A program made the translations under genes and the position numbers. From NCBI RefSeq assembly GCF_042477335.2, contig NC_091245.1, positions 35,908,501 through 35,972,500 of the forward strand: 64,000 bases of DNA, given 5' to 3'. The notes beneath the pieces were generated by a model. That model did no database searches. It saw only the letters and a list, made by a program, of their open reading frames with translations, and was not told the origin of the DNA. Below are positions 22,925 through 33,050 of this stretch, one piece after another (within the stretch, counting starts at the first letter, position 1; each line of letters starts with the position of its first letter). This DNA comes from Ovis canadensis (lineage: Eukaryota; Chordata; Mammalia; Artiodactyla; Bovidae).

Positions 22925-23095
22925 CATTTCCAGTGCTGCCATCACAAAGTACCACAAATTAGGTGGCTTAAAACCACTTAAGTTTATTGTGTCACAGTTC
23001 TGAAGGCCAGAAGCTTGAAATCCAGTCACTTGGCAGAGCCATGATCCTTCTGAAACTTGTAGGGCAGAATTTTTCCTTGCCCCTAACTTCTTATT
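22925..23095 (-). mobile_element. MLT1-type LTR, 3' half (left part of a split LTR)
   Basis: Antisense MLT1 blocks: ccagtgctgccatcacaaag, aggtggcttaaaacc, a tttattgtgtcacagttctg block and gcttgaaatccagtcac. The element stops near 23095, and the next part of the same family begins at 29868. The two pieces fit as successive halves of one LTR. Confidence 0.8.
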
Positions 23096-23241
23096 TCTGC
23101 ATTGATACAACCCCCTACAAGTTTTCTTTGTATATGTAATATTTCATACATATATTTGTGTACCATACATATGTTTGTGTTGACTTTATCCTTAGGAGAA
23201 TTTTTCATTCTAAGTAAAGCAAGTCTCCTCGAAAATAAATA

Positions 23242-24018
23242 AAAGGAGGACTGAATTGCAGCTGAGGGCGCTGGCAGCAGGGTCATGTTTATGACTCTGA
23301 AGTGAATTCCTTCCAAGATTGGCCAGTAGTGGAGAGAGACTTTGAAACAATGTATGGAAAATTCCAGCAACTGGAAGAGCAGACCAGGAGGCTGCAAAAG
23401 GACATGAAGAGAAGCCCCCGTGCTGACTTGGCTATCAAATCAGCTGTGAAGGTGTCCTTAGACTTACTCTCTAATCCCCTCTCCAGTCGGACCAGGGCTT
23501 TCTGAATGTGGTGGCCATCCTGGACATAGTCATGGAGTGGATGGATCCCTTTAGCCAGGGAAAGTTGAATCAGATCCAAAAGACCATGGTTGACTCCTGA
23601 AAAAGTTTGACAGCGTCTCCCAGAACCTCAACATGGTGGTGAGAAGAAGACTTCCTATAGAGTAGGACTATAGGTGATTGTAGGACAAGGTGGGGAAGGA
23701 GAAGACAAGACCAGTGCTCCCCAAACTCCACCAGGCCCCAGAAGAGCTGCAGCCTGTATGGGATGACCTTGAAACCAAGATCAAACAGCTCCTGGATGAG
23801 CTACTGAGGTTCTACAACAGCTGATTCCACTCCTTCTAGCCCAGCTTTGAGTCCCTGATCCAAGAGCAGACCAGGAAATGCATAAGACCTTTGGAGACTT
23901 GACCTAACATCTTGACCAGCCTGGCCACCTGGATGAAGTTTGGGCAGCAGGAGTGGGAGACTGAGACCAAACTGAGGGAACCCAGTTGCACTCTGTCTCT
24001 GTTGTGGCTGATAACTAA
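23242..24018 (+). pseudogene. BIN3P: Processed pseudogene of BIN3 (bridging integrator 3)
   Basis: BIN3 is a cytosolic N-BAR-domain protein that binds and curves membranes and acts in actin organisation. Here an intronless, decayed copy reads on the plus strand. Frame 1 from 23302 gives VERDFETMYGKFQQLEEQTR and continues RRLQKDMKRS...KSAVKVSLDLLSNPL, a clear match to the first BAR helix. A shift near 23490 moves to another frame reading LNVVAILDIVMEWMDPFSQG. A further shift near 23597 gives TGA at 23598-23600. Later pieces match the rest of the protein, ending in a VADN-like tail and TAA at 24016-24018. About ten codons after the first few residues are deleted, the start ATG is GTG, and all exons are joined without introns, so it arose by retrotransposition of mRNA. 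The span is 717 bp from start to stop, close to the family's about 253 codons. It is non-functional. The 5' UTR part is assigned by position only. Confidence 0.88.
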
Positions 24019-25372
24019 ATCCCTGTTTCCTTCAGAAGAGTCCTGAGACACAAGTCAGTCTCTTGAGCTTTTTACCTTTTCAAGTTTAGCCTCAGATGTC
24101 AGCATAGCGGAAGGCTCTGCCCTTGGCCCTCTAACCCATATGCCAGGTTGGAGATAGAGGCGGCTTCCACTCTGCCTCACCAGCCCTTTGGAACAAAAAC
24201 TTGGCACCAGGAAACTCAAGCAGACTGCTGTCTCCCCACCCAATAGCAAGATCCAGGAGACGTGGGTAAGCAGTGTAGCAAACCTCCAGAGGCTTTCTTA
24301 TTTCCAAACTGTTCAGAGTACATCCTGGCCTAGAGCCAGAGCAAGCTTCCAGCTTTCGGAGAGCGTAGGCATTGTCATCTCACTTGAGTGGTTGAGATCA
24401 CATTTGCCTCCAAAAGAACCATCCTGGAAGTCCACCTATCCTTGCCTCCTTTCCACTTCAGATTCTTTTTCTCCACTGGGGGAGTTCTATTCTCCAAGAA
24501 TGTATGTATCTGGGAATTCAGCCTTCCTTCTCAGAGCTGTGGTCCTCCAGCTTTAACAAGCGCCTCCCTCCAACCTCCTAACATGACAAAGCCTGGCTTA
24601 GCTCACTCCCATGCCTTAAGTCAAGTGTTAGAAAGTGCCCCAAGTCTTGTAGTTTCCCTGGGTAACCGGGATTCACCTCATGAAAGTATCCTACCATGCA
24701 AAATATCTTGGATGGATTCACAGCCTCAGAGTAAGAAGAGTAGGTTTTGAGCTGCCTTTACACTGGGCCAGAAAGAGAAGGCAGGGTCCTGAGGCTGATC
24801 TTCAGGGGAAAGGCACAAGGAACAGGCAGCCACAATCTTTTGGGATAAAGTCTAGACACCTCACAGCTGCCAGGAAGAAAAACTGTCTGAGGATGTTCAA
24901 GGAAAGATGAATTTGGTTAGTGCAGCTGAGGACCACAGCAGACATGGAACCGGGTCCCCAGGGTTCCTGCCAGAAGCTAATGTATCTGCTCTGGAGCACT
25001 GTGTTCTGTGTGGAGTTGGCTGAAGACAACAAAGGAGGGGTTCAGTTCAGAAAGACAAACTACACCTTTGCAGCAGTTGGCTCCAAGTAGTCAGAACTGA
25101 AATGAAAGCATGCCATTTTTGCCCACAACTCCCACTTAGGACTAATGGGGAAAAACCAAATATACTCCTGCTCAGCAATTCATAGGATGCCCATATCCTC
25201 ATCAATTTGCCTCCAGCTTCCCTACTCCCATAACCTCCCATCAGGATGGACCTTCCCCCTTTGCCACCATAAAGCTTTTTAACTTCTTTGCCTACCTTTG
25301 GTTTTGGTCTCTGCCAAATACAAGCTATGGCAGTGGCAGCCTCTCTTGCTGTCAATAAGCAGTGTTTTTTCT
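24019..25372 (+). other. Possible BIN3 3' UTR-derived sequence
   Basis: 1.35 kb directly after the BIN3 stop codon, with no recognised repeat and a composition unlike the AT-rich flanks. It may be the retrocopied BIN3 3' UTR, ended or cut by the BovB that begins near 25374. No poly-A tail or TSD was found, so this is inference. Short open frames (24188-24556, 24388-24750, 25047-25355 antisense) match no family I know. Confidence 0.4.
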
Positions 25373-25373
25373 C

Positions 25374-27735
25374 CTAACAGGCAAATTTGGCCTTGGAATA
25401 CAGAATGAAGCATGGCAAAAGCTAATAGAGTTTTGCCAGGAGAACTCATTGGTCATAGCAAACACCCTCTTCCAACAACACAAGAGAAGACTCTACACAT
25501 GGACATCACCAGATGGTCAATACCAGAATCAGATTGATTATATTTGCAGCTAAAGATAGAGAAGCTCTATACAGTCAGCAAAAACAAGACCAGGAGCTGA
25601 CTGTGGCCTCAGGTCACAAACTCCTTATTGCCAAATTCAGACTTTAATTGAATAAAGTAGGGAAAGCCACTAGACCATTCAGGTATGACCTAAGTCAAAT
25701 CCCTTACAATTATACAATGGAAGTGAGAATAGATTCAAGGGATTAGATCTCATAGACAGAGTGTCTGATAAACTATGGATGGAGGTTTGTGACATTGTAC
25801 AGGAGAAAGGGATCAAGACCATCCCCAAGAAAAATAAATGCAAAAAAGCAAAATGGTTGTCTGAGGAGGCCTTACAAATAGCTGTGAAAGTAAGAGAAGC
25901 AAAAGGTAAGGGAGAAAAGAAAGATATACCCATTTGATTGCAGAGTTCCAAAGAACAGCAAGGAGAGATAAAGCTTTCCTCAGTGATAAGTGCAAAGAAG
26001 TAGAGGGAAAAAATAGAGTGGGAAAGACTAGAGATCACTTCAAGAAAATTAGCAATATCAAGGAACATTTCATGCAAAGATGGGCACAATAAAGGACAGA
26101 AATGGTATGGACATAATAGAAGCAGAAGATATTATAAGAGGTGGCAAGAATACACAAAAGAACTCTACAAAAAATATTTTTATGACCCAGATAATCATGC
26201 TGGTATGATTACTCACCTAGAGCCAGACATCCTGGAATGCGAAGTCAAGTAGGCCTTAGGAAGCTTCACTATGAACAACGCTAGTGGAGGTGATGGAATT
26301 CTGGCTGAGCTATTTCAAATCCTGAAAGATAATGCTGTGAAAGTGCTGCACTCAATATGACAGCAAATTTGGAAAACTCAGCAGTGGCCACAGGACTGAA
26401 AAAGGTCAGTTTTCACTCCAATCCCAAAGAAAGGCAATACCAAAGAATGCTCAAACTATCGCACAATTACAGTCATCTCACATGCTAGTGAAGTAATGCT
26501 CAAAATTCTCTAAGCCAGGCTTCAACAGTACATGAACGGCGAACTTCCAGATATTCAAATTGGCTTCAGAAAGGACAGAGGAACTGGAGACCAAATTGCC
26601 AACATCCATTGGATCATTGAAAAAGCAAGAGTGTCACAGAAAAACATCTATTTCTGCTTTATTTACTATGCCAAAGCCTTTGACTGCATGGATCACCAAA
26701 AACTGTGAAAAGTTCTGAAAGAGATGGGAATACCAGACCACCGACCTGCCTCTTGAGAAATCTGTGTGCACATCAGGAAGCAACAGTTAGAACCGGCATT
26801 GGAACAACAGACTGGTTCCAAATAGGGAAAGGAGTACATCAAGGCTGTATATTGTCACCCTGCTTATTTAACTTCTATGCAGAGTACATCATGAGAAACG
26901 CTGGGCTGGAAGAAGCACAAGCTGGAATCAAGATTGCTGAGAGAAATATCAATAACCTCAGATATGCAGATGATACCACCCTTACGGCAGAAAGCAAAGA
27001 AGAACTAAAGAGCCTCTTGATGAAAGTGAAAGAGGAGAGTGAAAAAGTTGGCTTAAAGCTCAACATTCAGAAAATGAAGATCATGGCATCCGGTCCCATC
27101 ATTTCATGGCAAATAGATGGGGAAACAGTGGAAACAGCAAGAGACTTGATTTTTTTGGCTCCAAAATCACTGCAGATGGTGACTGCAGCCATGAAATTAA
27201 AAGATGCTTACTCCTTGGCAGGAAAGATATGACCAACCTAGATAGCAGAGACTTTACTTTGCCAGCAAAGGTCATTCTAGTCAAGTCTATGGTTTTTCCA
27301 GTAGTCATGTATGGATGTGAGAGTTGGACTATAAAGAAAGCTGAGCACTGAAGAATAGATGCTTTTGAACTGTGGTGTTGGAGAAGACTCTTGAGTGTCC
27401 CTTGGACTGCAAAAAGATCCAACCAGTCCATCATAAAGAAAATCAATCTTGAATATTCATTGGCAGGACTGATGCTGAAGCTGGAACTCCAATACTTTGG
27501 CCCCTTGATGCGAAGAACTGACACATTTGAAAAGACCCTGATTTGGGGAAAGATTGAAGGCAGGAGGAGAAGGGGATGACAGAGAATGAGATGGTTGGAT
27601 GGCATCACCGACTCAGTAGACATGAGTTTGAGTAAACTCTGGGAGTTAGTGATGGACAGGGAGGCCTGGATGTGCTGCAGTCCATGGGGTCACAAAGAGT
27701 GGGACACTACTGAGCGACTGAACTGAACTGAACTG
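25374..27735 (+). mobile_element. BovB LINE copy G, endonuclease C-terminus to tail
   Basis: 2.36 kb on the plus strand. It opens in the endonuclease domain (25362-25553 frame with SPDGQYQNQIDYI, an APE-type signature). It continues through the linker and the RT domain to the (ctgaa)n tail. The RT frame 26705-27232 has TDWFQIGKGVHQGCILSP and, at 26963-26974, an intact YADD catalytic box. The 5' endonuclease part is missing, and several stops and shifts (for example around 26343 and 26705) separate the frames, so no full protein can be made. Confidence 0.95.
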
Positions 27736-28122
27736 TTCTCATTTGGGTGGTCTACCTCTACAGAGACTGTTAATTTGAGGATCAAATAAAACACTCAGGA
27801 TAACATGTACCCCCTAAAAATATCTAGACAGGTTTTCAATATACTTTGCCTATTGATGGACTAGTTCCATTTAAGAAGTTTTATGCATCAAAAAGCTTTG
27901 AATTTGATCAGGTTGTTGATTGATTCACCTCTGAGAAAGTGGCATTCAATTTTAGCTACTCAGGTGGTGCTAGTGGTAAAGAACCTGCCTGCCAGTGCAG
28001 GATACGCAGGAGACTTGGGTTTGATCCCTTGGTTAGGAAGATCCCCTGAAGGAGGGCACAGCAACACACTCCAGTATTCTTGCCTGGAGAATCCCATGGA
28101 CAGAGGAGCCTGGTGGGCATAG

Positions 28123-29354
28123 TGCCGGGAGCCAGCGTGAGGAATCCCACCCACGACAAGGTCATGTGGCAGAGGCCTGATGGGTAAGGCGAGTCAAGCC
28201 TCAGGCATTTCCCCCTGGCATTTCCTGAGCATGTACCCCAAAAATAAGAATCTGCCTGCCTTGTACTTTTCCACTCTTCTGACACACTCTGGAAAAAGTT
28301 AACTCAGGGCTTTAGTCTTTTGCATTTGAAAGGTTGTTTCAATCCAAAAACCCCTCTGATGACTTTTTAGCCTGCCTGCAGGACTCGTACAGCTGCACAT
28401 GTGATTGTTTGCGGCCTCCTGACCGCAGGAGGCACAGGAAGCTTAAAACATCCTAGGAATGTAGGGGCCTCTGAGGAGTCAAAATCATTAGAATAGGACT
28501 GATTAAAGGTTTCATTTGTTGAGCCAATACTTGCTGCCAAATTTTCATATCTTTTATTTGTAGATATAGTTGGTATATAGAAAAACAGGTAGCAGACCAG
28601 GTATTAGCAACATTAGATCTTTGAGTTAAGTACTTTCTTTGTTATAACCCACTGAACCTTTGTTCTACAGGAATGTAACTTTATTTAGTACTTTGAGGGT
28701 GATGCAGAGTAAAGAAAAAACACTTCTAGGGAAAAGGAGTTTTCTAGTTGATAGACAATTATCCAGGAAGAGAGCCATAAAAATGTTAACAGGCCTCTTG
28801 GCCAGAAGATAATGTAAACCACCTGAGAACTTTTGTATACGGGAAGATATGCAAAAAGAAAGCCTGGTCTCAATGAGGGTCAGGACTGCTGCCCCTGCAT
28901 AACTCTGCATATTCCATTATTTCTTTATGTACAACTTGGGGTATATAAGCTCATTTTGAAAATAAAGTCTTGAGTCTTGCACCGATGCTGGGCTCCCCAT
29001 GTCGTTCTTTTCTCCCCTTTTTCCGGCTGAATTCCCATCTGGAGCGGGGAGGCTCACCACATCTACTTACTTGCCCTGGCTTCTAAGACCCAAGCGAATG
29101 GGAGCCTAAGGCGGGGTACCCTTCGATATTCAAGTGGGCGCTGTTGGCCTAACGTAGATGGTGCAAACCTCTTGTCTCGAGGTTTTATTGGTTTTCCCCG
29201 TAAACCAAGTTATTCAGCATCTTTTTCTCCACCTAAATTTCCTACTATACTATTTCTTCCTAATCTAATCTTATATTTCTAAATAAATAAGTTTTCCTTG
29301 CCTATCCGTCTCCACTTCGAATCACCCTGGATCCTCTGGGGCTGGACCTTGGCA
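28123..29354 (+). mobile_element. Class II (ERVK-like) solo LTR, 1,232 bp
   Basis: The element begins TG (tgccgggagcc) and ends CA (cttggca). It is flanked by a 6-bp TSD with one mismatch: gcatag at 28117-28122 and gcacag at 29355-29360. The 6-bp length and the short U3-R layout are typical of class II endogenous retroviruses; it resembles the bovine BTLTR1 group by eye. A TATA motif and AATAAA lie at 28942-28966, followed by a C/T-rich R-U5 start. There are no internal genes on either side, so this is a solo LTR left by recombination between the two LTRs of a former provirus. Confidence 0.88.
28942..28966 (+). promoter_or_regulatory. LTR TATA box and polyadenylation signal
   Basis: TATATAA at 28942-28948 and AATAAA at 28961-28966. 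The signal sits upstream of the expected start site, as in class II LTRs with a short R. Whether it still drives transcription is unknown. Confidence 0.65.
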
Positions 29355-29411
29355 GCACAGTACATAGGGTCTCAATGAGTTGGACATGACAGAAGCGACT
29401 TAGCATGCACA

Positions 29412-29867
29412 CATACTACATTTTGCAACATTTAATAGCGTATGCAATAGGTGGCTTATCCAGAGATTATTCTCTCAATGGCATTTAGCAGATAAAACAA
29501 AGTGTATCATCTTGCCCAAAAAACACAGACAAGTCTCACTGGAGAGCTGTATGCTAAATAACTGGTACTGATGACAAAAGTACTCCCAACCCCAATTTCC
29601 TGTCACTAACATGGATTTCTTACTCTGAGAGCCTGTCTTCTTGGCCACATTTTATGATGCCAATGAAGACATGCCAGAGATTACCTCCTGTGTAACTTGG
29701 CATTGAGCAACATGTGTGTCCAATGATGGTGGCAGGCACTATTACTATATCAAGGTAAATAAAAGTCCACTTTTTAAAAATGCCAATTCAAGATACAAAT
29801 CATGTGTACAGCATACTCAGAACAGAGTTTTGAGCAGTCTAGTATCCTGAAGACTTTCAAGCTTCAG
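29412..29867. other. Unassigned sequence between SINE and MLT1 half
   Basis: About 455 bp with no named repeat. It has an AATAAA followed by a T/A-rich run near 29756-29780 but nothing else. Together with 27736-27954 it is part of the material separating the two MLT1 halves. Confidence 0.4.
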
Positions 29868-30105
29868 TTCCAAGGGTTTGCCAGCCATCCTTGGCAATCC
29901 TGGGATCATAGAGATTCCGGTCTCTGCATTTATCATCACATGGCCATATTCTTCCTGCATGAATTTCCTCTCTTCTTATAAGGACATCAGTCACATTGGC
30001 TTAAGGTCCCACCCTACTGCTGTGTGACCTTATCTAAACTAATTAAATCTACAATGACTCTATTTCCAAATAAGTTCACATTCTGTACTAGGGGTTAAGA
30101 CTCTG
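29868..30105 (-). mobile_element. MLT1-type LTR, 5' half (right part of a split LTR)
   Basis: Antisense MLT1 blocks continue from the left half at 22925-23095: a gtttgccagccatcc block, ggtctctgcatttatcatc, cttataaggacatcagtc, gtcccaccctactgc, ctatttccaaataag and aggggttaagactc. The blocks are in the order expected for a single minus-strand LTR. Confidence 0.8.
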
Positions 30106-30109
30106 AAGT

Positions 30110-30275
30110 TCAGCCAAACCCACTTAGTAATAAAGTGACCTTAGCCAAGTTACTTAAGCCATGGTTTCATCTTCCAAAAATAGGACTAAAATTTGAGAAA
30201 ATGAAATGAATGGCTAGAGAGTGTATATCAAAAGATGATTAGCACAGGGTAGGTGCTAAAGAATGCTACTTTTTT
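30110..30275 (+). mobile_element. MIR SINE fragment
   Basis: Sense MIR blocks: gtgaccttagccaagttac, ccatggtttcatcttcc, then an aggtgctaaagaatg end. Confidence 0.75.
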
Positions 30276-30337
30276 CTTTCTTAATAATTAAACTTTACTG
30301 TCTGATCAATTAATTTTTTTATATGTTCTAGTCCTCC

Positions 30338-30450
30338 AGCAAAGATTTATTGAACACTTAATATATGCCATGTACTAAGGTATCATTCATATAGCATAAA
30401 AAGAGATGTGTTCCTTTTCCTTATGGAGGTTAATCCAACTCTATCCTGGA
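30338..30450 (-). mobile_element. L2 3' fragment, antisense
   Basis: Motif gatttattgaacacttaata, followed by a gccatgtactaagg block and a tccttatggaggt block. Confidence 0.65.
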
Positions 30451-30544
30451 TTTTAACTGAAGAGTTTATTTAGCAAAATGACCTTCAAGAGAAGAATGTT
30501 TGCTAGCCCACAGTCTGACTATTGAAGAGTAATAAAGGGAAACA

Positions 30545-30740
30545 GAATCAACATTTATTGTTTATCATGTAGTAGATGCTATGCAAGATGAGTTGCATAA
30601 TATCTTGTTAAATTCCCCCAGATCTGAGAATGTATATTCAATTAATTAAACTGTGACTCAGAGAAGTGAAGAAAGCTGCCTGTAAGCTCTCAGCTAGTAA
30701 CTACTGGAGCCACTTTCCTCTCTGCTACACTTAAGAGTCT
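30545..30740 (-). mobile_element. MIR SINE, antisense
   Basis: Antisense MIR order: catgtagtagatgctatg, actgtgactcagagaagtg, agctctcagctagtaac. Confidence 0.75.
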
Positions 30741-31590
30741 GTGTTATTGGTCAGGCATTTAAGTCATCAAACTAAAGACACAGGATGAAGAGATGCATGA
30801 GGAAGAGTAATGGCTCAATCCTCCTTTGGTAAAACCCTTGACTGTATGCATTGGGTGGTGGTTTATTTTGAAAACTGCTAGGCCACTTTTCTACCCAGTT
30901 ATGGCTTTTTTTTAATACTCATATGACACCAATTCAAGTGAAACTTACCTTATGCCAAATTCTGCTTACTTTATGATGAATGAGTGGAGAGATCTAGTAG
31001 CACCCTGTAGCCATGGTCTTTGGAAATCAGAATGGTAAGGGATGCAATCAGTGGCCACATATGTAGACTTGTTACAATATTTTGACCCCCTTAATTCTCT
31101 GATCTAAGAAACTAGATAACTATGCATTAGCTGAAAGGTATTCCTTTACCATGTTTCTTATTGACTGCCAGGTCTTCCCAAGATCCTGTATGACTACCCA
31201 AGGACTCAAAAACACAGTGCCAGGTAACAAGCTCTCTATATGGTTTGTTTCTTCAGAGAACTCCTAGGAGATTAGCAGCTTGGAAGTCCTTATAGCTATG
31301 GAGTTGATGTCTGTTTCCATGTTCTTTCCCTTCATTTTATGGTCTGTGTGGATCATATATTCTGTTGGACACCAGCAGGAATCCTAAAAGCCTCTCAGAA
31401 TGATATATTTCTTCTTTTTGGGGTGGAGGGATAACTACTTCAGAACTCTTTAAGTATCTTATCATGAATTTGCTGAGGCTTACTAAGTAGGTTACACTTG
31501 ATTCATCTGTCCACGTATAGTTGTGAATCAAAGTCCATTCAATACTGAAAAGGTTCTTCTTCCTGTCACTGTTGTCAGTGAGGATCTTAG
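30741..31590. other. Unassigned sequence
   Basis: About 850 bp with no recognised repeat and no supported coding region. The 92-codon frame at 31337-31615 (minus) has no recognisable domain. Confidence 0.4.
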
Positions 31591-31592
31591 GG

Positions 31593-32040
31593 TAGCGGTT
31601 CTCAACTGAGAGCAATTTTGCCAGCCCCTTCCCAGGAACATTTGTCTGCAGATAGTTTTGCTTTTTGTAGCTGGTATATACGTGGAAGTGTCATTGGCAT
31701 TTATCTGGTAGAGACAAAGTGAAAGTGAAAGAAAGAAGTGAAGACGCTCAGTCGTGTCCGACTCTTTGCTACCCCATGGACGGTAACCTACCAGGCTCCA
31801 CGGTCCATGGGATTTTCCAGGCAAGAATACTGGAGTGGGCTGCCCTTTCTTTCTCCAGGGGATCTTCCCAACCCAGGGATCAAACCTGGGTCTCCTGCAT
31901 TGCAGACAGATGCTTTACCATCTGAGCCGGTAGAGACAAAGGATGCTGTTAAACTTCCTACAATCACAGGAAGCTCTTCCACAAGAAAGAATTATCTGGC
32001 CCAAATATTGATAGTATCATCAATAGGTTGAAAAACCCTA
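31593..32040 (+). mobile_element. MER20 (hAT-Charlie) DNA transposon, split by Bov-tA
   Basis: Left part 31593-31719 begins at gcggttctcaact, then gcaattttgccagcccc. Right part 31942-32040 has gatgctgttaaacttcct, then aagaattatctggccc and the closing ggttgaaaaaccct. Terminal inverted repeats (ggttctcaac against ggttgaaaaacc) are visible. This is a non-autonomous eutherian fossil. Confidence 0.88.
31720..31928 (-). mobile_element. Bov-tA SINE, full length
   Basis: Complete Bov-tA in reverse complement, tail at left (gaaagtgaaagaaag) and tRNA-like head at right (tttaccatctgagcc). A perfect 13-bp TSD, ggtagagacaaag, at 31707-31719 and 31929-31941 marks the insertion into MER20. Confidence 0.96.
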
Positions 32041-32044
32041 ACCT

Positions 32045-32355
32045 AGAAGAATATTTTTCTCTTACAGCCTTCAGGCATCTCTTCGGAAACCATATGAACC
32101 TGTGTTCCAGGGTCAGATCAACTACTTATTAATTATTTTAACATAGTCAAACAGTTCAATGCTTTTGGACATGGGCTTCACTGCTTGTACGTAAAAATGA
32201 GGGAAGTGGTTTTGGGGAAATTGAAACATATTGAGCCACTAGTTAAATTTTATGGTCAAAGGAAAAGGGGGAAAACCTTTAATATTCAAAGAATTTTTTG
32301 AAGAGATATTTATAATAGAGAATAGTATAAGACAATTTTATATAAATCTCCCCAT
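32045..32355. other. Unassigned sequence
   Basis: Nothing recognised. Confidence 0.4.
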
Positions 32356-32357
32356 TC

Positions 32358-32553
32358 TGGCTCCTGTGGTAAGGAATGTTCCTGCAAGGCAGCAGACCTA
32401 GATTTGATCCTCTGGCTCAGGAAGATCCCCTGGGGAAGGGAATGGCTACCCATTCCAATATTCTTGCCTGGAGAATTCCATGGAGAGAGGATCATGGCAG
32501 GCTACAACCCACAGGGTTGCAAAGAGTTGGACACAACTGAGCAACTAATACTA
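32358..32553 (+). mobile_element. Bov-tA SINE, diverged
   Basis: tRNA-like head with a damaged A-box region (ctcctgtggtaagg), the gatttgatcctctgg region and a BovA body ending at a gagcaactaatac tail. More diverged than the other Bov-tA copies here. Confidence 0.85.
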
Positions 32554-32739
32554 CTTTCTGTTTAAATAAATGATAGTTTATTTCATAAAACATTATGAGG
32601 ATCTAGTTTAAAAATCAGTTCTTATACATGGAAAATGCCTTTATTCTAATGCTAGGAATGAGAGTAATGGGATTCAAATTTGAATCTAAAGTCAGCAAGA
32701 GGGAAACTGGTTACTTTGTTTTCTGAGCAGCCTCTATCC

Positions 32740-33050
32740 TTATTTCTTACTGTTACACTCATTACAGTGCCCAAGCCTCACTTGTTTATGTTTATATCTT
32801 TATGACCAAACTGTGTACTCCGAGTGGATATTAGTGGGTTTTAGTCACCTCTGTATCCCCAGTGTCTTGTGCATGACTAACTGCATGTCTCTCAGGAGAT
32901 AGGTTAGTGCTACCTGCTTTGGCTTCCTCATCTGAAAAATGCAGGCAAAACTGTGAAGTTGTTGAGAGCAATAAATAAAGCAATGCTTGTAAGTATCATA
33001 ACACTCTATCTGACAGATAATAACCATTCAGTAAACTGAGTTATTGTTAT
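32740..33050 (+). mobile_element. MIR/L2-type 3' fragments
   Basis: A ctctgtatccccagtgtctt block (L2/MIR-like, near 32850) is followed by ttcctcatctgaaaaatg and a gttgttgagagcaataaat block, typical of sense MIR. The boundary between the two is not clear. Confidence 0.55.

Larger units (their letters stand above)
27955..29411 (+). mobile_element. Bov-tA SINE split by a solo LTR
   Basis: The left part (27955-28122) has the tRNA-like head (ggtggtgctagtggtaaag, then gggtttgatccc) and the BovA body to gcctggtggg. The right part (29355-29411) resumes with tacatagggtctc, gagttggacatgacag and gcgacttagcatg. Removing the LTR and one 6-bp TSD restores a continuous SINE, so the SINE is older than the LTR. 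Confidence 0.93.

Noticed and set aside
24188-24750. Overlapping frames after the BIN3 stop as new genes
   Set aside because: They overlap in different frames, have no domain and lie in probable 3' UTR sequence.
26705-27232. RT open frame as a functional protein gene
   Set aside because: It is part of a 5'-truncated BovB with stops and shifts on both sides.
28123-29354. Intact provirus
   Set aside because: Only one LTR, with SINE sequence directly on both sides. No internal genes.
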